A stretch of DNA of 64,000 bases from contig CAAFUR010000011.1 in NCBI GenBank assembly GCA_900766245.1, forward strand, positions 62,001-126,000, given 5' to 3'. Below, piece by piece: positions 1-8,978 of the stretch. This DNA is from Veillonellaceae bacterium. Lineage in GTDB: Bacteria > Bacillota > Negativicutes > Veillonellales > Veillonellaceae. The translations under genes and the position numbers were made by a program. Within the stretch, counting starts at the first letter, position 1; each line of letters opens with the position of its first letter. The notes below the pieces were generated by a model. The model was not told the origin of the DNA and ran no database searches. It saw nothing but the letters and a program-made list of their open reading frames with translations.

Positions 1-1
1 A

Positions 2-2356
2 TTAGACGCAAAGGTAGTAAAAGGAGATCGTTCTAAAGATCAATTTGGTAACACAGTAACAGAACAATCTTACTATCGTACAGGTGGTGACGTAAAAGTT
101 ATCACTCGTGATGAAATTGAAAAACGTCATTACGCTGATTTAACAGAAGCGATCAAACGTATTCCAGGTATTACATTCCAAAATCCAGGATACCGTGGTG
201 GGGAATATGGGTTCCAGTTTTTCAATAACGGTATTTCTATTAATGGTGATACTCGCGTCATTATTATGGTGGATGGTCGCCGTGTAGATAACTCTACAAG
301 TACTCGTATTGCAAGTAGTAGTGAGTCAGGTAGTAAGTCTACAGGAGTAAATCTTGACCAAGTTATCAATATTAATGCAGTAGATAAAATCGAAGTAATT
401 AAAGGTCCAGGAGCCTCTGTATATGGTTCTGATGCTACTGGTGGTGTTATCAATATTATCACACGAAAAGGTGAGGCTATAAGTCAAGGCTCTATAGACC
501 TTTCCACTGGTTCTTGGGGAAAACATAACTATGATTTCTCTTATTCTGGTAGTGCAGGAAATGACAACTCTTTACATTACTTTGTCGGACTACACCGTGT
601 GATGTCTGGTGATACAAAATATCGTGATGGACATACCGGAGATATTGGAATATTGGGTGGCTCTCGTTTTGATGAGCGAAGCGCTAATGTACGTATTGAT
701 AAAGATTTTAGTGATACAGAACGTTTAACTGTATCTATTAATCACCAACAAGGTAAAGATGGATATCCTATTTCAACACCAAATTTACAATACTGGAATC
801 AAAAAGATTGGAACCAAATCATATTCAAAGCTGCTGTTGGTGAACGGGATGAAGATGGTAAGTTAATCCTAAATGAAGACTATTCTGGGGACTATGAGTA
901 CGAAAATAAATATAAAGTTGTGCAAAATGAAAAAGGAAATCCTGCCTACCATAATTTATTTGCCCTAGATGGATTTGGTTACAATTCCTATAGTAAATAT
1001 AAAAATAATGATGTGGATGTAAAATACACTTTCGATCGTCAATCTGATATGGAAAGCTTTGTTCGTTTCTATCATCAAAGTCATCAATATTTAAGTAGTG
1101 ATAAATATGCTTGGGTATTACACGATGATGGAATGAGTAATAAGGCATTCAATTTAACGGGAGATCAATTTACAAAGGATTTCCCAGATGGGGCTAAAGA
1201 TGGAGCTTTATTAGATGCATGGATTGAAAAAAATTTAGCCCCATTCCCTGGCGGTAGTAAAGCAGCCTTGGAAGAATGGGTAGCTAAAACGGGTGGAAAA
1301 GCTCAAGATCCAAGACATTATTATGATGAAAGAAAGCGTGGGATTCAATTACAACTGGCACGTTCTATAGGTAAACATGATATCATCATGAATGTTTCCT
1401 ACGATAAAGATCAAAATGATTATGTAGATCAAATACGGAAAAGAAAAACATCTGTAAAACGTAATTCTTTATATGGTTATGTACAAGATAAAATTCATGT
1501 AAATGATAATTTTGATGTGACACCAGCTGTACGATTTTCTAAATATAGTGATTACACAACAGAAACGGGAAAATCGTTAGGTGGCGATCCACATGTAGTG
1601 ACACCTTCTTTAAATCTACAATACCAACTGCATGATGGTAGCACAGTGTATGCTGGTTGGACAAAAGTTCTTCGTCCATTACGTAGTGGTGATTATGTTT
1701 CAGCCTATGATGGAACAAAAACAAACTTAAAGGATGAAAAAGGAAATGTATATACAGTAGGCTATCAAAAAATATTTAACAAGAAAACCACTGTAGGTGT
1801 AAACTATAGTCTTACTGACATGACAAATGCTATTGCTAGCTTTGAAATAAGAACTCCGAGGGGGTTTGAAAGTGTTCCTGTGAATGCAAATCAAAAGAAA
1901 ACATCTTTTAATCTTACAGTAGATCATAAGATTAATAAAAACTGGACTGTTGGTGTGGCATACAGTCATTTAAAAGATAAATGGTCTGCAAAACCAGGTT
2001 ATGTAGTAAATCCAGCATGGAACTATAATAACTCTGGTGATATTAATACAGGTATTAACAAATTGCGTCCAGCGAATCATTATACACTCAATGTAAATTA
2101 TGATGCGGGTAAAGTATCATCTGGATTGTTAGTAAACTATTATACAGGCTCTAATATAGAAGCCTTTACATCGAAACGCTTTGTAGTAGTAGATTGGAAT
2201 TTAAACTATGAGGTTACTAAAGATTTAACAACATACGTTGCAGTGACAAACTTAACGAACGAAGCATACGAAACTACTAGCTATGCCGTATATGGCCCAG
2301 GTAGTTCTGCAATGCCAGCTCGTCAAGCTATGATTGGTGCTAAATACAAATTCTAA
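2..2356 (+). CDS. TonB-dependent outer-membrane receptor, 5' truncated by window edge
   Basis: Frame 2 is open from the first bases to the TAA at 2354-2356, giving 784 residues without the true N-terminus. The N-terminal plug domain is visible: VITRDEIEKRHYADLTEAIK, then IPGITF and IEVIKGPGASVYGSDATGG around residues 125-160. A beta-barrel pattern follows and the protein ends in AMIGAKYKF, with the C-terminal Phe expected for barrel insertion. The family imports siderophores, haem or cobalamin across the outer membrane using TonB energy. The signal peptide and TonB box lie outside the window. It heads an operon with an ABC importer and ExbB/ExbD/TonB, so these probably form one uptake route. 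The substrate cannot be told from sequence; an iron chelate is the most likely guess. Confidence 0.93.
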   Translation, partial: LDAKVVKGDRSKDQFGNTVTEQSYYRTGGDVKVITRDEIEKRHYADLTEAIKRIPGITFQNPGYRGGEYGFQFFNNGISINGDTRVIIMVDGRRVDNSTSTRIASSSESGSKSTGVNLDQVININAVDKIEVIKGPGASVYGSDATGGVINIITRKGEAISQGSIDLSTGSWGKHNYDFSYSGSAGNDNSLHYFVGLHRVMSGDTKYRDGHTGDIGILGGSRFDERSANVRIDKDFSDTERLTVSINHQQGKDGYPISTPNLQYWNQKDWNQIIFKAAVGERDEDGKLILNEDYSGDYEYENKYKVVQNEKGNPAYHNLFALDGFGYNSYSKYKNNDVDVKYTFDRQSDMESFVRFYHQSHQYLSSDKYAWVLHDDGMSNKAFNLTGDQFTKDFPDGAKDGALLDAWIEKNLAPFPGGSKAALEEWVAKTGGKAQDPRHYYDERKRGIQLQLARSIGKHDIIMNVSYDKDQNDYVDQIRKRKTSVKRNSLYGYVQDKIHVNDNFDVTPAVRFSKYSDYTTETGKSLGGDPHVVTPSLNLQYQLHDGSTVYAGWTKVLRPLRSGDYVSAYDGTKTNLKDEKGNVYTVGYQKIFNKKTTVGVNYSLTDMTNAIASFEIRTPRGFESVPVNANQKKTSFNLTVDHKINKNWTVGVAYSHLKDKWSAKPGYVVNPAWNYNNSGDINTGINKLRPANHYTLNVNYDAGKVSSGLLVNYYTGSNIEAFTSKRFVVVDWNLNYEVTKDLTTYVAVTNLTNEAYETTSYAVYGPGSSAMPARQAMIGAKYKF

Positions 2357-2367
2357 TAATGATTCAT

Positions 2368-2396
2368 GAAAGAGCTACCTTGGTAGCTCTTTCGTT
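2368..2396 (+). terminator. hairpin after the receptor gene
   Basis: A 12-bp perfect inverted repeat (GAAAGAGCTACC, 2-nt centre, GGTAGCTCTTTC) lies 11 bases after the receptor stop. Only a short GTTT follows, so it may be a leaky terminator or an RNA-stability hairpin that sets receptor level above the downstream transporter genes. Confidence 0.55.
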
Positions 2397-2407
2397 TAGG
2401 TGAATAA

Positions 2408-3439
2408 ATGAGAAAGTTATATATAACTGGATGTATGTTAGCTATCATATTAGGATTATACAGCGCGCATCTACATGGTATGGAAGAATTTATTCCCATG
2501 CCTGAGTATGTGGAAAGTACTGTTGTTTCCCAGGAAGTAGGACCTCGTACGGTAAATCAATTAACGAGCAAAGGTACGGATCAAGAGATTACCTATGAAG
2601 GGGAACCACGTCGTATCATGGGCGTTTGGCAAAGCTCAGTAGAAACACTACTTGCTTTAGGTGTAGGTGATCGTATAATCGCGGCTATAGGAGTGCCAGA
2701 TAGTAAATATATAGCAGAAGAATATCGTGATGCTTATGAAAAGATTCCTTATAAAAGCATGGAAATTCCAGATGTAGAAACTACCTTATTATGGGAGCCA
2801 GACTTGCTTGTAGGCTGGTATTCTACCTTTCAAAAGAATAACTGGAAGAGTACGGATTTCTGGGCACAACGAGGGATTGATAGCTATATTTCGAGATCAT
2901 CCTATAAAAAATCTAAGAGAACAGTAGAGGGTGAATATCAATATATTCTTGATCTAGGAGCGATTGTCAATAGACAAGAACGTGCGCAGGCGTTGGTGAA
3001 TCGAACTAAACGGGCAGTGGCAGAAGCAAGAGCCTATGGAGAAACACAGAACACGAAAGATACGGTTCTGATACTCGAAAATTCGGGACGCCAGTATCGT
3101 GTATATGATAAGGAAACATTAGCAGGAAATATGCTGGAAGAAATAGGAGGACATCTTATTTCTGAGGCAGGACAAACAATCAATGCAGAAGAGTTGATTC
3201 ATTTAAATCCATCAGTTATCTTTTTAGTGCTAGTAGAAGAGGATTATGAACGGCAAGATGAACTCATAGACAATCTATATAAGAATCCTACACTACAACA
3301 CGTAGATGCCATACGTAATCATCGAGTACATGGGGTTCCCCTATTTATGGTGTATAGCGCAGGTACACGAATCCATGATGGATTGAATCTTATGATTCAC
3401 GGATTGTATCCTAATTTTACAGGAGGTATTCATGAGTAA
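2408..3439 (+). CDS. Periplasmic binding protein of an iron-chelate/cobalamin type ABC importer (BtuF/FecB fold)
   Basis: 343 residues. It starts with a signal peptide (MRKLYITGCMLAIILGLYSA) and continues with the class III binding-protein pattern RRIMGVWQSSVETLLALGVG and WEPDLLVGW, then a C-terminal lobe with NAEELIHLNPSVIFLV. The family captures chelated iron or cobalamin in the periplasm and delivers it to the FecCD-type permease encoded next. The early ITGC looks like a lipobox but comes before the hydrophobic core, so a soluble protein is more likely. It lies 51 bases after the receptor gene and overlaps the permease start by 8 bases, implying translational coupling. The ligand is unknown. 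Confidence 0.88.
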   Translation: MRKLYITGCMLAIILGLYSAHLHGMEEFIPMPEYVESTVVSQEVGPRTVNQLTSKGTDQEITYEGEPRRIMGVWQSSVETLLALGVGDRIIAAIGVPDSKYIAEEYRDAYEKIPYKSMEIPDVETTLLWEPDLLVGWYSTFQKNNWKSTDFWAQRGIDSYISRSSYKKSKRTVEGEYQYILDLGAIVNRQERAQALVNRTKRAVAEARAYGETQNTKDTVLILENSGRQYRVYDKETLAGNMLEEIGGHLISEAGQTINAEELIHLNPSVIFLVLVEEDYERQDELIDNLYKNPTLQHVDAIRNHRVHGVPLFMVYSAGTRIHDGLNLMIHGLYPNFTGGIHE

Positions 3440-4487
3440 TCGAACACATACATTCACAGTGGTGGGTGTAGGAATTATACTCATAGCCCTATTGATTGCG
3501 GGTATGGCATGGTCTTTATTTTTAGGGACAGTGCATATTCCAGCACATACATTGTGGCAAGTGGTGGCATCAAAATTTGTAGATACCATTACGATTGAAG
3601 ATCCACGGCAAGGGGCTTTGAATGATATTGTATGGATGTTGCGTATGCCACGGGTTATCTTGGCCGCTTTAGTCGGTGCAGGACTTGCTGTCAGTGGTGT
3701 CATTATGCAAGCTATTGTTAAAAATCCACTGGCAGATCCATATATTTTAGGCATTTCATCAGGTGCATCCACAGGTGCTACAGTAGCTATTTTAATGGGT
3801 GTAGGCATTGCCTTTGGTGAAGAATATGTGGGCATTATGGCTTTTATAGGGGCTATGGTTATATCCTTTGGTGTGCTTATTATTGCCAATATGGGTGGCC
3901 GAGCTAATGCGATTAAATTGTTGTTAGCCGGGATGGCATTGAGCGCTGTTTGCAGTGCTTTTACGAGTATTATCGTATATTTTGCGAAGGATAAAGAAGG
4001 GATTCAAAATGTAGCTTTCTGGATGATGGGTAGTCTAGCAGGGGCTAATTGGGATTTGATTGACATTATGCTATTTGTCATTCTATTGCCAATTGTATTC
4101 TTCTGGTTCCAAACACGTATTTTGAACTTGATGTTACTAGGTGATGAAGTAGCTATCACATTAGGGGTAGACTTACATAGATATCGTCAATTATACCTTG
4201 TAATGAGTTCAATTATGATAGGCTTCGCCGTATATGCAGCAGGTATTATTGGATTCGTTGGGTTGCTGATTCCTCATATTGTACGTCAAGCCTTAGGCAC
4301 AAATCATAAAGGTTTAATTCCTATTTCTGCATTGGGAGGCGCTTTATTACTTGTGGTGGCAGATACACTCAGTAGAACGATTATTCCTCATACGGAATTA
4401 CCGATTGGTATCTTAATCTCTGTGATTGGTGCGCCAGCTTTTGTATACTTAATGATTAAGCAAACCTATGCGTTTGGAGGTAATTAA
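3432..4487 (+). CDS. FecCD-family ABC transporter permease
   Basis: 351 residues with about ten hydrophobic segments. Family marks are visible: LRMPRVILAALVGAGLAVSG near residue 75, NPLADPYILGISSGAS near 100, and GIIGFVGLLIPHIVR near 275, the cytoplasmic coupling region. It forms the inner-membrane channel for iron-siderophore, haem or cobalamin import. The start ATG is preceded by AGGAGGT. It overlaps the upstream binding-protein gene by 8 bases and the downstream ATPase gene by 1 base, so the three are translated as a unit. Confidence 0.95.
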   Translation: MSNRTHTFTVVGVGIILIALLIAGMAWSLFLGTVHIPAHTLWQVVASKFVDTITIEDPRQGALNDIVWMLRMPRVILAALVGAGLAVSGVIMQAIVKNPLADPYILGISSGASTGATVAILMGVGIAFGEEYVGIMAFIGAMVISFGVLIIANMGGRANAIKLLLAGMALSAVCSAFTSIIVYFAKDKEGIQNVAFWMMGSLAGANWDLIDIMLFVILLPIVFFWFQTRILNLMLLGDEVAITLGVDLHRYRQLYLVMSSIMIGFAVYAAGIIGFVGLLIPHIVRQALGTNHKGLIPISALGGALLLVVADTLSRTIIPHTELPIGILISVIGAPAFVYLMIKQTYAFGGN

Positions 4488-5257
4488 TGAATTTACAAGT
4501 AGAACAAGTTGCCTTTGGCATTGGACAGACGCAAATCTTACAAGGTATCGATTTAGAAGTGCAAGACCGTGAAATTGTTGGACTAATAGGCCCTAACGGT
4601 AGTGGTAAAAGTACACTGTTAAAGTGTATCTATCGTACATTGCATCCCAATGCAGGGCGAATTGAGCTGAACGGACGATCCTTAGATGAACTTTCCTTCC
4701 GTGAAAGTGCTTTACAAATGGCAGTGGTGGCTCAGCATAATCAATACCAATTTGACTTTTCGGTGATGGATATTGTCCTTATGGGTCGTATGCCTCATAA
4801 AAAATTACTTGAAGGTGATTCGCCAGAGGACTATACTATAGCTAGACGAGCCTTAGCACAGGTGGGGATGGACCATATGAAAACACGGAATTTCTTGAGT
4901 CTTTCAGGGGGCGAGCAACAACGTGTGATTTTGGCCAGAGCCTTAACACAAGAAAGCCCGTGTTTGATTTTGGATGAACCAACGAATCATTTGGATATCA
5001 AGTACCAATTGGAAATGTTGGAAATCGTTCGAGATGCAGGGGTAACTGTATTAATGGCTGTTCATGATTTAAATTTGGCATCTCAATTCTGTCATCGTCT
5101 AGTAGCCCTAGAAAAAGGGCGAGTGGTCGGTACAGGGACGCCGAAAGAGTTGCTGACACCAGAGTTTATTCAAAACTTATATGGTGTACATAGTCGCATC
5201 GTAGAAGGTCCGACAGAAGACTCTATTCATATTATTTTTACGGAAACAGTGAAATAA
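4487..5257 (+). CDS. ABC transporter ATP-binding protein, iron-chelate/cobalamin type
   Basis: 256 residues with a complete nucleotide-binding domain: Walker A GPNGSGKST near residue 37, Q-loop region VVAQHNQYQ near 82, signature LSGGEQQR near 138, Walker B LILDEPTNHLD near 160 and the switch His in VHDLN near 193. It powers the adjacent FecCD permease. The ATG overlaps the permease TAA by one base, a classic coupled start. It is similar in length to FecE/BtuD/FhuC. Confidence 0.95.
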   Translation: MNLQVEQVAFGIGQTQILQGIDLEVQDREIVGLIGPNGSGKSTLLKCIYRTLHPNAGRIELNGRSLDELSFRESALQMAVVAQHNQYQFDFSVMDIVLMGRMPHKKLLEGDSPEDYTIARRALAQVGMDHMKTRNFLSLSGGEQQRVILARALTQESPCLILDEPTNHLDIKYQLEMLEIVRDAGVTVLMAVHDLNLASQFCHRLVALEKGRVVGTGTPKELLTPEFIQNLYGVHSRIVEGPTEDSIHIIFTETVK

Positions 5258-5282
5258 GTATTTATGTATAAGGAGGTATCAC

Positions 5283-5897
5283 ATGGAATTATTTGAATTA
5301 TTTATTAAGGGTGGATATGTTATGTATCCATTATTACTTTGTTCTTTCATTGCTGTGATTATTTTTGTAGAACGGTTACGTTTTTATCGATCTATGCTAG
5401 ATGATGTAAATGCGTTGCGTGAAACGATCATTCCACTAGTACAACAAAGCAACTGGAAAGGCTTACAAGCCTTAAAAGAAACAAGCAAAGGGATAGCTAC
5501 CCATGTCATTGCAGAAGCAGCTCGTGGCGGTAACAACAAAGAGCAACAAGAAAAATTGTTGGAAGCAGCAGCGATTAGTGAATCTGCTAAGTTGCGTCAA
5601 TATTTGAACTATATTGAATCTATCGTAACAATGGCTCCTTTGTTGGGCTTATTGGGTACAGTAACAGGTATGATTGGTTCTTTCAGCGTATTATCTATTT
5701 CTGAAGGACAACCATTTGCCATTACTGGCGGTGTAGGGGAAGCCTTGATTGCTACAGCCACAGGATTGATCGTGGCGATTATTGCTTTGATTTTACATAC
5801 ATACTTAGTGCAACAACAAGATATTTTGATTAGCCAAATCGAAGATGCAAGTGCTATGTATATGGCGGAATTGGTAGGTGACAACCATGCGGCTTAG
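5283..5897 (+). CDS. exbB: ExbB/TolQ/MotA-family proton channel protein
   Basis: 204 residues. A first membrane segment at about 11-31 (YVMYPLLLCSFIAVIIFVERL) is followed by a cytoplasmic domain and two further segments in the conserved APLLGLLGTVTGMIGSF and GGVGEALIATATGLIVAI blocks, which define the family. With ExbD it forms the proton-motive-force motor that drives TonB. A strong AAGGAGG site precedes the ATG. The gene is in the same operon as the receptor and ABC importer and overlaps exbD. ExbB is preferred over TolQ because tonB follows and no tolA, tolB or pal is present. Confidence 0.92.
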   Translation: MELFELFIKGGYVMYPLLLCSFIAVIIFVERLRFYRSMLDDVNALRETIIPLVQQSNWKGLQALKETSKGIATHVIAEAARGGNNKEQQEKLLEAAAISESAKLRQYLNYIESIVTMAPLLGLLGTVTGMIGSFSVLSISEGQPFAITGGVGEALIATATGLIVAIIALILHTYLVQQQDILISQIEDASAMYMAELVGDNHAA

Positions 5898-6291
5898 ATC
5901 CTTACGAACTACGTCTAAACCGAAACTCATGATTATTCCAATGATTGATATCATCTTCTTTTTATTGGTATTTTTCATGATGAGTATGTTGACAATGGTC
6001 GTACAAAAATCTGTGCCAATTCAATTACCACAAGCGGTGGCATCGAAAGTGGACTTGCAACGTAAAATTCCAATTACTGTAACAAGTAACGGACAAATCT
6101 ATGTGGAAGCACAACCGGTGACGCTTGACCAAATGATTCGTTACTTGCAAGCAGAAAAAGCGAAAGGCGATGATATGGTCGTTATCTTGCGTGGTGATGC
6201 GAAGGCTGAATATGGCGCATTTGTCACTGTTTTAGACACATTGAAACAAATGGGTATTGTTAAAGTATCCATTGCGACAGATAGTAAATAA
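5887..6291 (+). CDS. exbD: ExbD/TolR-family biopolymer transport protein
   Basis: 134 residues from the ATG at 5887, chosen over the GTG at 5878 because an AGGTG motif sits 7 bases upstream of the ATG. There is a short cytoplasmic tail, then one membrane helix with the conserved Asp (IPMIDIIFFLLVFFMM), then a periplasmic domain ending VLDTLKQMGIVKVSIATD. The membrane Asp is the proton-conducting residue in the family. It overlaps exbB by 11 bases and lies 9 bases before tonB. Confidence 0.92.
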   Translation: MRLRSLRTTSKPKLMIIPMIDIIFFLLVFFMMSMLTMVVQKSVPIQLPQAVASKVDLQRKIPITVTSNGQIYVEAQPVTLDQMIRYLQAEKAKGDDMVVILRGDAKAEYGAFVTVLDTLKQMGIVKVSIATDSK

Positions 6292-6300
6292 GGAGGTACT

Positions 6301-7023
6301 ATGGATAGACGATGGCGTATACCCGCAGTGATATCCGGACTGACAAATATAGGTCTTGTAGTACTTCTAGGCGTATTGGGTCATATCCAAACACCGACAC
6401 CAGAATCGGATGAAATTGTAGAGGTGCAGTTGGTTCATGAGGACAAAGGTAGTGCAGGGCAACCGAGTGCAGGACCAGCGATTACAGCACCCCATACTGA
6501 AAAACGTGAAATTCCACCACCGATTACGAATCTAACCGATGCAGATGCAATTTTAGAACAAGTGAAAGCGGAAGCACCTAAAAATGTAGCGATTGTAGCA
6601 CCACCATCAGCACTTCCAGGAACCACTGGAGGCGGTGGAGAAGGTACGGAACCTAGCGATGGAAATGGTAATGGTAACGGTAACGGAGATGGAGACGGCA
6701 AAGGTACTGGAGATGGTAACGGGGTAGACGGCAACGATGATGGAGTGATTGTCGATGCTGGTAGTTTATCTCTAGTCAGTGATGTAGAAGCACCGTACCC
6801 TCCTAAAATGCTCCGCCAAGGTAAAACAGGCACTGTGGTTGTTCAATTGGTAGTAGAAAAAGATGGTTCCGTTAGCTCTGTAGATATTATTGGAGGCAGC
6901 GGACAACCTGAATTTGAACAAGCGGTGATGCGCGTGGCGTATCAATGGACCTTTGTGCCAGCCACACGAAACGGCCGACCAGTTCGAGCCTATGCAACGA
7001 GAACCTATCGGTTTGCATTATAA
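6301..7023 (+). CDS. tonB: TonB-family energy transducer
   Basis: 240 residues. One N-terminal membrane anchor (about 8-28) is followed by a long periplasmic linker and a C-terminal TonB domain: YPPKMLRQGKTGTVVVQLVV near 163 and AYQWTFVPATRNGRPV near 215, ending in a beta strand (TRTYRFAL). The linker at about 110-150 is Gly/Asn/Asp-rich with alternating NG and DG units, instead of the Pro/Glu/Lys-rich rod of proteobacterial TonB. It transmits energy from ExbBD to the outer-membrane receptor. It is the last gene of the operon, followed by a long hairpin. Confidence 0.92.
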   Translation: MDRRWRIPAVISGLTNIGLVVLLGVLGHIQTPTPESDEIVEVQLVHEDKGSAGQPSAGPAITAPHTEKREIPPPITNLTDADAILEQVKAEAPKNVAIVAPPSALPGTTGGGGEGTEPSDGNGNGNGNGDGDGKGTGDGNGVDGNDDGVIVDAGSLSLVSDVEAPYPPKMLRQGKTGTVVVQLVVEKDGSVSSVDIIGGSGQPEFEQAVMRVAYQWTFVPATRNGRPVRAYATRTYRFAL

Positions 7024-7066
7024 AATTAAATAGTGACATCTATGCATTAGCTTAGATGAAGTACAT

Positions 7067-7116
7067 AGCGCCATATGGTTCTTACTACATGTAGTTAGAA
7101 TTGTATGGCGCTTTTG
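7067..7116 (+). terminator. terminator of the TonB operon
   Basis: AGCGCCATA (7067-7075) pairs with TATGGCGCT (7104-7112), followed by TTTG. The interior is itself a near-palindrome centred on ACATGT, so the whole forms one long hairpin. Confidence 0.75.
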
Positions 7117-7247
7117 TGTATTCCTACGAGAAAGATATATAGGTATTCCTAAGAAAAGATGAGGTTCTTTCAGAAATAAACTACTAGCCTATCATTAAAA
7201 AAAGGTATATACTATGCCATAGTGTACATTGTAAAGGAGGCATTAGA

Positions 7248-8570
7248 ATGGAACAAGTTAGTCAAGAGGTAAAAAGTCGTTTTTTACGCTTGCAAATGAA
7301 TTCTCTGATTGGTGTATGGATTGGATATGCAGCTTACTACTTAGTGCGCAGTAACTTTAATTTAGCATTGCCTTATTTATCTGGTGAACTAGATTTAAGT
7401 AAAACGCAATTAGGGTTATTGTCTAGCTGTTTATTGATTACATACGGACTTAGCAAAGGATTCATGTCTGTGTTGGCAGATAAAGCAAATCCGAAGTATT
7501 TTATGGCTATCGGTTTGACTTTATGCGTCATTTTGAATGTATTGATGGGATTTACTACACATTATTCCTTATTCATCGGACTCGTTATTCTATTAGGTTT
7601 ATTCCAAGGGATGGGTGTAGGACCGTCAATCATTACGGTAGGATATTGGTTTCCAAGATCTCAGCGAGGTCGTGCTAGTACGATTTGGAATATGTCCCAC
7701 AACTTAGGTGGTGGCATTGTGGCTCCTATCGTAGGTGTAGCAATTGGCTATTTAGGAACAGAGCATTGGCGCCTCGGCACATTTGCAGTACCAGCTATCT
7801 TAGCCGCTATTTGTGTGCTATTAGTCTTGTATTTTGTTCGTAGACGTCCAACAGAAGAAGGATTACCAACGGTAGAGGAGGTATTCCAAGAGGAAGCGGC
7901 AGGCCAAAAATCTGCTAAAATGGCAGCGGACAAACCAGAGAATATGAATGCATTCCAAGTGTTTTACAACTTTGTATTTAAAAATCCAAACTCTTGGTAT
8001 TTGGTGTTAATTGACGTATTCGTATACATGGTACGCTTTGGCATGATTACCTGGATTCCTTTATACTTACTGAAAGTAAAAGGTTTTACCAAAACAGAGA
8101 TGAGTGTAGCTTACATGTTGTTTGAATGGGCTGCTATTCCATCTACTATCTTGGCAGGCTATTTGGTAGATAAATACTTTAAAGGACGCATCATGCAATT
8201 ACCAATCTATTGCTTAGTGGTCATCTTTGCTTGCGTCATTGGATATATGAACTCTGATAGTATTTTATGGGCTACTGTATTTGCTTGTATCACTGGATGT
8301 TTGATTTATATTCCACAATCTATGATTCCAGTACAAGCGATGGAAGTCATTCCAACATTTGCTTTAGGATCTGCCGTAGGCTTACGTGGTTTTATGAGTT
8401 ATCTGGTGGGTAGTTCATTAGGAACAACACTCTTTGGTTTCGTTGTAGACCATTGGGGTTGGGACATGGGTTTCTACACATTGCTAGTGGGCGTAGTCCT
8501 TTGTATGTTCTCTTGCTACTTATCCAACAGAGGGGTACAAAAAATCTATGCGGCTGCTGATAAAGCATAA
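7248..8570 (+). CDS. MFS transporter of the organophosphate:phosphate antiporter family (GlpT/UhpT/PgtP-like)
   Basis: 440 residues and about 12 membrane segments. The N-terminal GYAAYYLVRSNFNLALPYLS and the TM4-5 GMGVGPSIITVGYWFPRSQRG block are typical of the glycerol-3-phosphate, hexose-phosphate and phosphoglycerate antiporters. Such proteins exchange a phosphorylated organic acid or sugar for inorganic phosphate at the inner membrane. It has its own AAAGGAGG site and is a single-gene unit with a terminator on each side. No sensor genes lie beside it, and the exact substrate is not predictable. Confidence 0.85.
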   Translation: MEQVSQEVKSRFLRLQMNSLIGVWIGYAAYYLVRSNFNLALPYLSGELDLSKTQLGLLSSCLLITYGLSKGFMSVLADKANPKYFMAIGLTLCVILNVLMGFTTHYSLFIGLVILLGLFQGMGVGPSIITVGYWFPRSQRGRASTIWNMSHNLGGGIVAPIVGVAIGYLGTEHWRLGTFAVPAILAAICVLLVLYFVRRRPTEEGLPTVEEVFQEEAAGQKSAKMAADKPENMNAFQVFYNFVFKNPNSWYLVLIDVFVYMVRFGMITWIPLYLLKVKGFTKTEMSVAYMLFEWAAIPSTILAGYLVDKYFKGRIMQLPIYCLVVIFACVIGYMNSDSILWATVFACITGCLIYIPQSMIPVQAMEVIPTFALGSAVGLRGFMSYLVGSSLGTTLFGFVVDHWGWDMGFYTLLVGVVLCMFSCYLSNRGVQKIYAAADKA

Positions 8571-8631
8571 ACAGATATTTCAATGCTAATAAAAGAATAG
8601 ACATTAGTAGAATATGCTAGTGAAAGTTACG

Positions 8632-8663
8632 AAGGAAAGCCTAAAAGTAGGCTTTCCTTTTTC
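8632..8663 (+). terminator. terminator of the MFS transporter gene
   Basis: AAGGAAAGCCTA and TAGGCTTTCCTT form a perfect 12-bp stem with an AAAG loop, followed by TTT. It lies 62 bases after the stop. Confidence 0.9.
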
Positions 8664-8978
8664 GTATAAAACAATATTCAATGAAAAAGATAGAATTTAT
8701 TTAAATGAATTTGTCATAGAAACCATAAAAATGATAAAATGTAATGAGATATTGCATTACATTACATAAAATAAGGTTAACTTATGTAAAAATGTTATTA
8801 GCTCCATATAAATGGTAAAATAAATAAAAAAATACATTCTATTACACAAAAAAATAAAATTCTAAAAAAATATGTTATGGAATACATAAAATGACTGCAA
8901 GAATATATTGTCGAATCCATAAAATATAAAAGTTAAACGAAATTTGCAATAAAATCCATAATACAAAGGAGGGAACAT
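8664..8978. other. very AT-rich spacer with repeated CATAAAAT-type motifs
   Basis: No ORF is credible here. Degenerate copies of a CATAAAAT core recur: AACCATAAAAAT near 8719, ATTACATAAAATA at 8761, AATACATAAAATG at 8881, AATCCATAAAATA near 8914 and an ATCCATAATAC variant near 8954. All lie on the same strand, ahead of the ATPase gene. They may be protein-binding sites or simply a result of extreme AT richness. Confidence 0.4.

Noticed and set aside
2408..2440. Possible lipobox (ITGC) in the binding protein
   Set aside because: The Cys comes only 9 residues from the start, before the hydrophobic core, so it cannot be a normal lipoprotein cleavage site.
3341..3889. 182-residue open frame on the minus strand opposite the permease gene
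   Set aside because: Low-complexity translation with no ribosome-binding site; it is the mirror of a real membrane-protein gene and overlaps two confident genes.
6435..6833. 132-residue Pro/Ser-rich open frame opposite tonB
   Set aside because: It is the complement of the Gly/Asn/Asp linker of TonB and has no start signals.
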